The position numbers and the translations under genes were made by a program. A stretch of DNA of 64,000 bases from Plutella xylostella (Eukaryota; Arthropoda; Insecta; Lepidoptera; Plutellidae), in assembly GCF_932276165.1 (NCBI RefSeq), contig NC_064009.1:8928001-8992000 (forward strand), written 5' to 3'. The notes below the pieces were generated by a model. The model was given only the letters and a program-made list of their open reading frames with translations, was not told the origin of the DNA and searched no databases. Below, piece after piece: positions 23,740 to 35,654 of this stretch; positions within the stretch are counted from its first letter, which is position 1, and every line of letters starts with the position of its first letter.

Positions 23740-24150
23740 CTGTGTAGTGTAGAGCGGCGAACGGCTAGAGCGGGCAGCGGGCAGGGCGGGCGGCACGCGG
23801 CGGGCGCAGGCTGCGTGGTGCGAGATCAGGCCACGTGCATGCGACCAATCGCGTGCCCGCATTCCCTGCCCCGCGCCCCGCGCACACCGCGCGCTAATAC
23901 CCCCGTCTCCGCAATCTCCCCCTCAGTCGCCGGTCATCTGTCGCGCTGAACGCACGTCCGTATCCAACCGATCTCGCGGTCGATACGCGCTCCCGACCGC
24001 ACTGCCGGCTTTACTCACTACGAGATAATTCCAGTGATACTATAGTTTTGCGATAACTCCAGTGGTATTGCTGCCGGCTCTGTAATATCAGCTGACGACA
24101 CAGCTAAGGATTTCTTCTAAAACATCCCAGTTGAGAATTAAGATGTGAGT
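23740..24150 (+). promoter_or_regulatory. CpG-rich candidate promoter with noncoding first exon
   Basis: A strongly GC- and CpG-rich island in otherwise AT-rich DNA. It includes an arthropod-initiator-like TCAGTCGCC at about 23923 and ends with a consensus donor (GTGAGT at 24145-24150). It could be a distal promoter and noncoding 5' exon of FASN, whose start codon exon has a possible splice acceptor 10 bases upstream of the ATG (TTTCCAG at 31039-31045). Inference only. Confidence 0.35.
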
Positions 24151-24589
24151 ATATTATTTCGGCGACCAAAACAATAGCCGGACGTGGCGACCACCACCTC
24201 TAATGTCCTGACACGGGTGTATTAACGCGAACATCAAACAAAAACATTATCTCAATTATCGTCCTCGAATGTCGTCTTAGCATATTTGTTTCCGCGGCGA
24301 CTTTGTTTTATTAATTAATTAACTCTAAAAATTTGCGCGAATGCTTCCGCGAACTTGTATTGTGGGAACTTTCCTCCCCCCCTCCACCTCGGAGTCATTA
24401 TTCTGATGCAATTTTGATCATTATTAAGGTGGAAGATTACTGAGATCAGAGGAGATTGATCGCTGGTGATATTTTTCCACGGTCGCGAAGCAACGGGCAA
24501 CAATAACAAAGTGGAGCATTGCCATTAGTCAGTACTAATGATAGTGTTGGGTACAACACCGGCTCCGTACAATCGTGGGCTGGTGGCTA

Positions 24590-24660
24590 GACGGGCGTGA
24601 CGTCAGGATCAGCTGTTCGCCCCCGCCCCGCCACCCGCCACGCCCGGGCCCGAAACTCAA
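24590..24660. promoter_or_regulatory. GC-rich patch with CRE palindrome
   Basis: A second GC-rich patch about 450 bp beyond the first. It contains TGACGTCA (24598-24605), a perfect cAMP-response-type palindrome, and CAGCTG, an E-box, close by. May belong to the same regulatory region. No transcription evidence. Confidence 0.3.
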
Positions 24661-27600
24661 AATGATCGTGAATAATGTCAAGTTGTTCACATGTAAATAT
24701 GGCCAGTTCAAGTAATACCTACGTTACCTAGGTACATCAATCACATTGATAGCTTTTGGAAATAAATTTATTCTTACCTTTCAAAGTCAAAAACCAAAAA
24801 GTGTAATTAAATTAATTAAGTACAAATAAAATAGGGTCACAATGAAAAGGAAACGCTTTCGAATCAGTCCATCCGTTTCGAACCGAAGTTAGAAATATGC
24901 TTGATTAATTTAACAGTTCCAAAACTGTGCAGCTAACTTTGCTATAATTTCCTCAAATAGGTACTTAAAACTTATTCGTCTTTCAAAGCTTTCCATTGCA
25001 ATAAATTACTAATTAACTAGTTATTAAATGTTTATAATGTCGAAGATAACGATAAATGCGGCGTTGGATCATAATAGGCTACGACACTCACACATACGCA
25101 ACCGCTAGAGTAATTGTGTTCTGTGTACGAAACACACACACACATGCACGCGCCTAGAGTAGGGCGGATCGTAGCAAACTATGCTACGCGCCCTTTGCTA
25201 CGAAATTTCGTAGCATAGTTAAATGTAAATAAAATGATTTGATTTGTTATTTTATTGTAATCTTTTGCTGATATTTATGAGAAATTCATGCAATGTCTTG
25301 TTTGGCAAAACATAATATACTTTTAAACAAATACCTTCCCATTCTTACTATTATATATTATTATACCAACAACAACATAAATACAGATGACCCTAGTTTC
25401 TCTCCCTGTATAAAACATGAACGAAACTGTAAAATTCCATTCAAAATCCATGCAATGACATTAATTGAAGTTTATGTTACTTAGCTATGTTGGTGCCTTT
25501 TATTTCCACCGTAACCGAAACAAGATAATATTATTATGTACTTACCTAATAATTTAACAAAATCGCTAACCTGACTCTGCTATCAAAATCGGTTTAGTTT
25601 TTCAAAAGTTGTGGTTTGCCTTTTTACGTTCGTTTATTTTTTACAATGACAAGCAAGACAATTATTAATGAATGGAGTCACAAACACAAACTTTTAATCG
25701 TTCTTCCTAAATTGAGTGATTTGAGTGCAATGCCAACGCTCATTTTGTAGACTCACTTTTTTAGCAGATTTTTGTTGACCTTCAAAATTTACTGGTAATG
25801 GTAATTACATTGATACCCGTTCTTGTATTTTCGTTATGTAACGTTGGTGGGTTATGTTTTTTATTTATTATCTACATTACATACCTACCTATACTTACCG
25901 CTTCACAAAGACTTTTTTAATTATCTAACCTACTGCCTTTAAGATTTGAGTTTTTGTCAAGACTTTGATTTTTTATTCCCATGTTAGGTAGTAAATAAGC
26001 ATACCTAATTACCAATCTTTATATAAAATAAATGATTAAAATTAAAAATTAATGGTTTTTGGCAATAGGAATGGTATCTCAAAATTCAAAAACAAACGAA
26101 CCAAACCACGCTCACGAGTAACGTAATAAAAATAAAACAAACGAAAACAAAAAATAAACAATGGTTTCGAGTTTCGAATATAAATCCAGCCAGCCACTTG
26201 ATGACCATAGACAAAGCCGAACTGTCAGAAAGGAGAGCGGTCAATGTCGAGGTCGCATTGCGGTCTCTCACCCCACCACCGCCGCCGCCGCCGTCGCCTG
26301 CGTTCGGAAACACAGGATTTCATTCGCCATTATCTTCACCATGACTGTCAGTGTAAGGCCATTGCCTCGAAGACTGTGGGCTTGATTATTGCAGCTTCGA
26401 TTTAAGGCGCCATTATTTCTTCGTTGTGCAAGAGCACACTAATTTAGTCAGTTGCTTTGATTTTCGTATTTCATGCAAAAATGCCATGCTTTTTCATGGT
26501 CGGTACCTTACCCAAAAGTTTATCTCAACATTTCTACTGAGAGTTTCTCCATTTTCAAATAACTAACTATGTATTTATAATCAACTGCCATTAGTTAAGT
26601 TATTTTCATTCCCTTATTAATTTCAATATCCACAACATAATGATGAGAAGTTGAAAACTCACAGTACGCTATACGAAAAGGTAAACATACGTTATACTAT
26701 ACGGATTGTATTTGTTTACCGGCATTGCGTGAATGACTTCACTTTATTTGTACTACATGTTATTCAAGATGACTTGATCAAAAGGTACTTAGACTTGTCT
26801 ACCAGTCAGACTGCGTTCCTGTCATCTTGGAGATTGTGGATCAGGTATATCCAGCAGTGGCCTATTGATGGCTGATGCTGATGATGAGATGACAATACTT
26901 ATAAAGAAGGATAGCTTATATCCAAAAGTACACCACTGAGGGCACCTACATAGAGGAAGGAAAGGCTAAGCTAAGACATAGACGATTCATGATACTAGAA
27001 AGAATCGATGAAGTTATTCAATGCTTTTAATATTATAATAGCGATGGAGTGTCAGAGTGGAGTGAAGCCGCCCAAGTGTTTCCGAGGCTACGTAATCGCG
27101 AGGACAGCCCTATTTTTATAGGCCGTAGGGTAACTACAAAAATAGGGTTATCATTATCAGGTTTCCTGTATTCCCGAAGGTTATGGGGAAAATGTTAATG
27201 ACACTACCAAATATAATACCTAATACCCATAATATTATAAGTGGTACCCAGCAATAATACCGGGTATTTAAATAAAAATTGATAGCTCTGCAACCAATGT
27301 TCATATTTAGAATTAGCGATATTTTTTGACCGTACAAATTACATAAAAATTCGTTTCGAACGTATATCATTTTATATTTTCAAGATGATCCTTAGTTTAT
27401 CACAATACAACCGATTGTAATACACAATTCCGACGGATTCATGCACTTTTATGATTCACTTTCTATCATCTTAGATAGCACGCTCCAAATATCTGATTAC
27501 TTATCGCTCGCCGCTCATAGTGACTGATGTTGATGTGACTGTTAATCATTGTTTTCGGAATTAAATTTTTGTTTGATAAAAAGATGTTGAATGCTCTTCT

Positions 27601-28689
27601 AGTACTTATAGAGAATCCAAAACAAATATAAAATTCGTATTTTTTAAGGTTGTTATTCTTGTCAAAGCTACTCCTGTCTATGAATTTAACTCTCGATCTC
27701 GGGAGATCGATGGAACGTGCAACCAACACGCCACAGCATAGCAGTTAGTCTCTGCGGATGGTCTCATCAGCTGACTCATAGTCACTTCTACTACTATACC
27801 TTCTGGCCCTAGATTTTCCTTCCTTCGACATCATCTCCGGACTCGACATATCTCGAGGGCTACATATTAAGGATATGTCGTGTGCCAGAGAATGTCGAAT
27901 GCATGAGAACTCCAAGGCATTAATCACTTGGTATGGGTGATATTATTATGTTTTAGGTTGTCTTTTTCTCACATCATCACTGTGTATTCCAATCGTCTTT
28001 CAGTGAGTATTCCTCGCCACGTCCATAATGAGACGATTTGCGGTCGGCGTGCCAGTAATTGATACACAAAGGCGGTCTATTGCCGGCCTCCGGTGCGCTC
28101 AGTGTTGTACAGTTTGCCACAATTCTGACAGCTCGCTACTTAGCTCAGTCGGTGTCTGTGGTGTGAATTGGCTGATCTTCGCGGGTATGTTTAATCTCGG
28201 ATTTGGAAATTAATTCTGCTTCCATGGTATTTGTAATTATCTTCTTTGATAAGCATCATTTGTTTAAAATTAATAATGTTGCTTATTCTATCTGTTATTG
28301 TGTGACTGAATTTTAACTCTTGATCTATCGTTCTTACTACGATTCGATTATTATTTCGAAGCCTTAACCCAGTAATCGTGCATTCATAATTGAAACGGAA
28401 ATTTGATTTGCTATCTATAATGTGGCAAGTTCCTTGGCGACCCTCCTTGCGGGGTGAAAGAAGTGGCGGGGGCGAGGTAGCACGACATGCTACACACGTA
28501 GAAAAGTGTGCCCGGATTAATCTCGCGATAGCTTGTATCTATTTCTGACGTAAGTAAAATTTGATTCTATGAGTGTTCCCGTAAATGTCATATTTAGCTT
28601 AAAATTTATAGTTTGAGAGCATTAAAATTTGGATGTTTACCTTCAGAATATCTACCAATTTGAATTTGTTAATGTAAAAGTGTTTTATT
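24661..28689. other. Intergenic DNA upstream of FASN
   Basis: AT-rich, no credible exon. Contains a small inverted repeat at about 25163-25200 (GGATCGTAGCAAAC...GCTACGCGCCC), a GCC-rich run near 26277-26297 and the LINE tail at 26840-26890. Confidence 0.3.
26840..26890 (+). mobile_element. 3' terminal remnant of a LINE
   Basis: CCAGCAGTGGCCTATTGATG followed by GCTGATGCTGATGATGAG matches the 3' end of the LINE family seen at 61440-62041, where CCAGCAGTGGATGATTATAG precedes GCTGATGAT. Only the tail remains. Confidence 0.5.
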
Positions 28690-29251
28690 TTATAAATCAA
28701 TTTCCATGTCACTTTCATGTTCACTCTCTGTTTGAACTTGTTCATCGTCGTCGTCATCCTCATCTTCATCATCGTTTTCATTAACTTCAATTATAAATCT
28801 AAGACAAAAACCAAAAAACATTATACCTACTTTGAAGTATAATGTACTAGAGTACGCCAGTCATATTAGTTCAGTGTACACCTATACTATTTTATGTTTA
28901 ATTTACATTAAATTATAAATAAACAATCACATACCTGTCCAATACATCGTCAAATACCTACTCTATCAGATTTATAATATTCGTCTTAATTTTTATGACA
29001 TGGTCGTCACAATTTCTCCACTTTTCAGGCGAATAATTAGAGAAAAGCAACTCTAAGTCTTTTATCTCTTTATCTAAGTTAGAGTCAATCGACGTTCTTG
29101 CGAGCTCGCCTTTCACGTACCGCCACACAAGTTCAATAGGATTTAATTCCGGGTGGTATGGGGGTAACCGAAGCACGATATGACCATTTTCTTTTAAAAT
29201 TTCATCAATTTTGTAATTTTTCTCTGTGTTTTGCTCATTAATTACTTTCAT
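28690..29251 (-). pseudogene. Tc1/IS630-type (DDE_3) transposase remnant with intron and acidic tail
   Basis: Minus strand. The frame 29251-28962 encodes HIVLRLPPYHPELNPIELVW, the last catalytic block of the Tc1/mariner-IS630 DDE superfamily, ending in a D/E-type acidic position of NPIE, then WRNCDDHVIKIKTNI. A donor GTAGGT at 28961 and an acceptor TCTTAG ending at 28799 allow an in-frame join to 28798-28690, which adds a very acidic tail (ENDDEDEDDDDDEQVQ...SDMEIDL) and a stop. The frame continues a little upstream of 29251 (CNYEGNQNLCDLM) but the earlier DDE blocks are absent, so the copy is 5'-truncated. It could be an exon of a split domesticated gene, but no upstream exon was found. Confidence 0.65.
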
Positions 29252-30780
29252 TAAATCACATAAATTTTGGTTGCCTTCATAGTTACAAGAACTGACAACT
29301 GACGCACTGTCATATGGACTCTTCGTCTTTGTTGTTTACTTTTTCGTATCTGACTGCGCAGTACCAACCTTTAGCCGCGTAGCATGACTGATCCGGTACG
29401 CTGTTCTACCAGAAGCCCCTATATTGAGACATTATACGATTTGTTGTTTTTAACGTTATTTTGTTGACGAATTATAGATACCTAATAATAATATAATGAT
29501 AATATTAAAAAGGCCTCAACACTCATCCTAAGACTAATGGTCTCAGGATCAATGATCTCATGTGGGTCGAATTCAAATTATGACAGACTATATAAGACAT
29601 GTGGCCGCCTCGGCTGCGCGGCCGAGACTGCCGTAACAATGACATGCAGTGCACGCGTTGCCCTTTACCGCTACCCCTCCCGCTACCCGCTGTCGTCTTG
29701 GGTACCTCGTCCCCTCCGCGTCTTTCACCCCGCAAGGAGGGTCGCCAAGCAACTTGCCAATCTATAACTGACTATTTATATTTTCCAACCTTTTTCCTAA
29801 CTAAAAGCGACGTCGGCGAATGATAGGTAATATGGCTGTAAAGGCACCTAACTGCTATTCCTATCTCACCTTGACCTACCTTAAAGGTGTGTTCTTTGAA
29901 AAGTCATTTCCTATCTACTTCAAGTGATGAAGACACAGCCAAATCGATTAGGTCCTGGATAGTATGAATGAATTGATTAGTCTTTCGGGTACTTATTACT
30001 GTGTATAATAAATATATAGTTGATATATCAGCTGTCTGATACCCATATTACCTATAGGTTCTGCCTAGCTTGGGGTCGGATGGCCGTGCGTGATGTCCCT
30101 ACATATTCATTATTATTATTCGTTGTATATTTCTTGTGTCGGCCGATGCTTAAGTGTCAGACATTCATGATGTAGAGCACTTTCTTTCTATTACACTCAT
30201 CTGCCTCGTCACAGCTCGCAATACTCTTCGCCTGCGTCGCAATAGCCCGCGAACATCTCACACCCAGCACGGAAGCTCGCGTGATGACGGTAATGGCCTG
30301 TTTGCACAACTCGAGGACCCACTGACGTGTGTCGCAAGGCCGCCAAACCTGTTCCATCAGGCCATCTCTAGCTAGCAGCTAGCGCTTCTTTGTCTCGCTG
30401 CTAACTTAGGCATTTGCAATGGTAATCAGTCAATCGCACAGACGTCCCGAACTTCTTATTGCCCCGGTTTTTTGGCGTGACGACGAATTGGCAATTTCGT
30501 TGTTATTGTTTTCTAGCTTGTTGTCGGTTGATGTAAAAATCTGCATAAATTAGCATTCTCGCTTTTGACTTCCTCTCTCAAATGTATTGTCAATCTAAAA
30601 TGCAAAATTGAATAAATAGATTTCCTGGATCTGCCAGAAACAAACACTAGACACTACGCATTCGTTGTCTTGCACGTCATTAATTTGCACATAGCATTCT
30701 GTACACAAATTAAAACCAAATAATTACCTAAGTAACCATTAAAATCGTATCCATGCAACCGGCTTCCCTCGCCGAGCGTC
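29252..30780. other. Intergenic DNA upstream of the FASN promoter
   Basis: No convincing exon. A GC-richer patch at 29590-29760 contains the short inverted repeat CTCGGCTGCGCGGCCGAG. Nothing else recognised. Confidence 0.3.
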
Positions 30781-31055
30781 TCAGAGATAGCTAAAACAAA
30801 TGCGCATGCGACATTCACGATCGGAAAGCGCTCCGGTGTCAGTGGGAGCCGGCGGGGTCGCGGGTCAGCGTGGAGGGCAAAGCGGACGCGATAGCACCCC
30901 GGGAGATACGGCGACCTTGCCCGTCCTTGCCTATCTCCAGTTATATACGTCGCGCGCGCCGCCTGCGCCCCACTCGCCGCCCAACCACCCGACCGTCATC
31001 ACCTCATCCCATATTCCCAGTGTTGAAGTGTTGTGGTGTTTCCAGATAGTGAAAG
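30781..31055 (+). promoter_or_regulatory. Proximal FASN promoter and 5' UTR
   Basis: GC-rich segment just upstream of the FASN start codon. It contains TGCGCATGCG at 30801-30810, the core of an NRF1/Ewg-type palindrome, and a TATA-like TTATATA at about 30938-30945 about 110 bp before the ATG, giving a plausible start near 30970. The 5' UTR just before the ATG also contains an acceptor-like TTTCCAG at 31039-31045, so an upstream noncoding exon is possible as well. Confidence 0.5.
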
Positions 31056-34000
31056 ATGCCGTCGGTGACGACGAACGGGATGGGGGGCGCAGATGACATA
31101 GTGCTGACGGGGCTGTCGGGCCGCCTGCCCGAGTCCAACTCCATCGACGAGTTCGCGCAGCAGCTGTTCGATGGCGTCGACCTGGTCACAGCTGATGGCA
31201 GGAGGTGGATGCCTGGTGAGTACTCTACATGTAGCGAAGCTTAAGCCTCAAGTGCTTAAGTCCAAACAGATGTTTTGATAGTTTAACCTTTAGTGCAGAT
31301 GGAGTTTATTGAACCTCATTGTTTAAATATTTTTGATTTATTAGATTATTCACATACATGTACAAAAATTGTATCACAATGTAAGCCAGTGACCAGTGAT
31401 CTAATCTCGGAAAACTCAGAATTGAACACAATTGAGCAAAAAGAGACAAGAAACACCCTCTAACATCAGAATGTCGTTATAGGTCAAATGGAGTACCTAT
31501 AGCTGTTTTAATTCTAATTAACTCCTCAGATCTTTTCATTATAATCTATTTCTACTTATTATTTATATTATGGTTATTTCTTTATCACTATTTATTAAAA
31601 TATTTGGACTAATTTGTGTAAATCCTAAAAGACTTCCTTGTTCGGCTTCTATCAGTGATTCTTAGCTCCAACGAGTTCGATTGGTTACAATTATAAGATT
31701 AACATAATCGTCTGATAGCTGACTCACAGATCTTGAAGTTACCTATTTTTTTCACTAACGTTTTGTTTCAAAATCAATGGCTTTTTAGTCACAGGTATTT
31801 TTTATCGTGTCAATAATGTGAAACAATTTAAGAAAATATGTAGACTTTTGGTAGACATATCTCTACTATAATCATTCGCGTTCTCCATTAAACACTACTT
31901 AAGGCTACTTTACTTAAGGTATACTTAAGTATACTTTGATAAGCTCTAGGGTCGGTAGAGTCAATTAGAATCAATTCAAAATCCACTTTCAAAACATATA
32001 AGAAAAAGAACTATGTTATACCTACAAAGTATTCCAAAGATCTTAGAGCTAAGGAATAGTTTCAAAGATGTTGCTACTGAGAGATTAATAAGATTGACAA
32101 ACTTATCATCGCGTGATATAAACAAACGGTGTCCTTGATGGACCTTCGATCCCATCATGATGAGGTACCAGCAATGATTAGCATCTCAACGGTAATTTTC
32201 CTTACAAATTGTAAGCCATTAAATAATAAGAATATTGTAATTCATTCAAAACAAATAATTCGCGAATAAAAGTCGCAAATCAAAAGCGATATTAATTTAT
32301 ACTTAATTTATTCTATTTTTGTAGGCATGTCTTGGAAGTAAGTAGGTAAACAAGGGCGGACTTATTGCTTTCTTCCAGACAACCTGAGATTGCAGTTTTC
32401 TTAATGCTTGCGCGTGCGCATCACGCGGTGATCCGCCGCTGGCGTGCGACATCGCGATAACACCTCCATTACCGCTAACCTAGCATTTTCCGCGTCGTTA
32501 CCAACTATCTCTTGCATCTCTACACGATATAGCTAAGCACCTCTGATTGCGTATAGGTAGGTAGAGAGGTACACTACAAAGGAGGGCCCGCTGTTGTAGC
32601 GTGTGACGTAAAGCTTTCTCTGTGACGCAGCCGATCGTATGATCGCACACATCATAGTGTTTAATTACACATACACACATAATGGTGTGTGTACACACGC
32701 GCCGCACACGCGCGCCGCATCTCAGTAACTGTTACATTGACCGTGACTCTGATTCACGAACCGACCGATAAACATTATGTCACGTCGATTCCGCGAGGCT
32801 CACTGCATGGTGGATGTTGCAATGACAACAATGCGGTATTCTTGCGTTTTTTATATGCTCTTATACGGACTGATGCAACAGAGCGGTTTATTCGAGATGC
32901 CATGCAAATTTCGCACTTATCTTAAACGGAGTTATGTAGGTACGGTGTGTATTGATTATGTCGGTACAGGCGGATGAAATGTTCCGCGCTCGCTTCTCGC
33001 GTGGTGACCTCATGCACTTGAGACTTATCTGCGGGGTCACTCACTGTCACCATCCCGTCACCTACATGCCGCCGCGAAACGTAGATATGTTTCTCTCTGA
33101 TACCGCTTATCGGTTAGCTATTTTACCTACCGTTTCATGTATTTCATGAGCAACTCAAGGGGACTATTGCGATCGCAGTTTTGATACCGAGAAATTGTGT
33201 AACACATTAAACTTTTACACTGTAATAACATTCGTGTACTTGATAAAAACACGTGCTGAATTACCTACTAACATGTAGTTTTTTCCAGGTTTGCACGGTT
33301 TGCCGGAGCGAAATGGCAAGCTCAAGGACCTGGTCCACTTCGACGCGACATTCTTCGGAGTACACGCGAAGCAGGCGCACCTCATGGACCCGCAGCTTCG
33401 ACTGCTGCTGGAGCTGACCCACGAGGCCGTGGTGGACGCAGGATTGACCCCCAACGCCCTCCGAGGCACCCGCACCGGCGTCTTCGTGGGCGTCTCCAAC
33501 TCGGAGACCGAGGAGCTCTGGACCGCCGACCCGGATAAGATAAACGGATACGCGCTGACTGGTTGTTGCCGAGCCATGTTCCCCAACAGAATCTCTTACA
33601 CATACGACTTAAAAGGCCCGTCGTATGCCGTAGACACGGCTTGCTCGTCCTCCATGTTCGCGCTAGCTCAGGCCGCGGCCTCCATGAAGGCAGGTCACTG
33701 CGACGCCGCCATCGTCGCCGGATGCAACCTGTGTCTGAAGCCCGCCAACTCGCTCAACTTCCACCGTCTCTCCATGTTGTCGCCTGAAGGCCGATGCGCT
33801 GCGTTCGACGCGGCCGGCAAGGGCTACGTGCGTTCGGAAGCCGCTGTGGCAGTGCTTCTGCAAAAGCGCGGGAACGCCAACAGAGTATACGCAACGTTGA
33901 GGAACGTCCGTACTAACACCGACGGGTACAAGACGCAGGGTATCACGTTTCCGAACGGACAGATGCAGAAGCAGCTGGCTGAGGAGACGTTCAAGGAGGT

Positions 34001-35654
34001 CGGCATCCGGCCCAGGGACGTCGCCTACGTGGAGGCCCACGGCACCGGCACTAAGGTGAGAAAATCACATGTTTTATATAAAGTATTAAGTACGTACACA
34101 CACGGTAGACGCCCACAATATCGATTTTCAATAAGCACATTAATAATGCATGGTTCCGTGGAAAAGAGGCGTGTTATATGCAACTGCGTATTGACGTATT
34201 TGTATCCTAATTCTTCATACTCATGTATGTATTTTGATTGACACAAACTGGTTATGTTAGACAACATAAAAATGAATAGGTAGGCATGCTAATTTTAGAC
34301 GAAACTAAAAATAGATAGTTCAATCAGGTTTTTCTTTTAACCGTCAATAAAAGTAAATATAGCTGCGGTTACATATTTATATAAACTACGTAACGCAGTT
34401 TAAACTGTTGCAAAAACTAGATTCAGCCTAGTCAAGGTCAGGACTTGCTTAGGTTCTCACCCTAAAATTATCGTTTTATCATTTCCTGTTTTGTTTTATG
34501 ACCTAGGCTAGGCTCTTTGTCTATTTAGCATATCTACGACCCAGAAACTACCTATTAATTTGATGGCGATTATATGGCGATATGGCGATATTGATTCAAT
34601 AACTAAAATATTGTGTTCTTATTCCAACACTACTCATAATATCCAGCTGTTTTTTCATTTTATAAAGACAGCAGATAGAGAAAACTATTGTGTAAGGACC
34701 CCAATATATTTTGCATCCATTGCCCCAACCCATAACATTTTATTTCCCCCTAGGTCGGTGACCCACAAGAAGTGAACGCAATCGCCGATCTATTCTGTAA
34801 GGACCGTTCGAAGCCACTGCTCCTGGGTTCCGTGAAGTCCAACATGGGCCACTCGGAACCCGCCTCTGGGCTGTGTTCCATCGCCAAGGTGGTGGTCGCT
34901 ATGGAGGCTGGCGTCATTCCCGCTAACCTGCACTTCAAGAGCCCCAACACTGACATCCCGGCGCTCAATGATGGCAGCATTCAGGTGAATACTATCTATA
35001 GATACCTACTTTTGTGTTTAACCCCTGACACGTCTGTGGCCTTGTATCTACGAAATGGATGGGTCAATTTTAATACGGCGTATGTTACGTTTGAAGGTGA
35101 TTTAAGACGGATCTTAGCCATGTTTCATTAAAACGAGAATAGCCGTTTTATAGTTGTAAGGTGAAACCCAATTGTTCCTAATCCGACCATTATAACCTAA
35201 GTTACTTTATTGGCTCTACATTAATGATTCGTTGCTAGTCAGCTGAGTATTATAATGAATTCAAACTATACTAGTAAATAATCAATAACTTTATGATTAG
35301 ACCATCCAATGAATAACAAAACCATTCCGCTTCCAGGTAGTCGACAAAAACACTCCCTGGGACGGCGGCATCGTGGCCATCAACTCATTCGGGTTCGGCG
35401 GCGCTAACGCTCACGTCATCCTCGAGTCTGAGCCTAAACGCGAGAAGCGCCCGGCTCAGTACCCGGTGCCCCGCCTTCTGGTGGCCTCTGGGAGGACAGA
35501 AGAGGCGGTCCATGAGATGCTAGCCCATGGAGTGAAGCACGCGACTGACGCGGAGTTGCATGCCCTGATTGATTCGGTGCACTCTGAGAACATTCCTGGA
35601 CATTCGTTCAGGGGTTACTCGGTACTCGCTGATTCGCCGGTTGAGGATATTGTG
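31056..35654 (+). CDS. FASN: FASN exons 1-4: ketosynthase domain
   Basis: Encodes residues 1-492. The start MPSVTTNGMGGADDIVLTGL leads into the KS fold. The nucleophile lies in VDTACSSS (Cys172), and the two histidines in VEAHGTGTK (His304) and SNMGHSEP (His342). Their spacings of 132 and 38 residues match the animal enzyme. GFGGANAHVILE ends the KS and a linker follows. Intron 1 (2.07 kb) holds no recognised gene. Confidence 0.93.

Noticed and set aside
26161..26385. 74-codon open frame with ATG
   Set aside because: Low-complexity GCC-derived alanine run and no domain or splice context.
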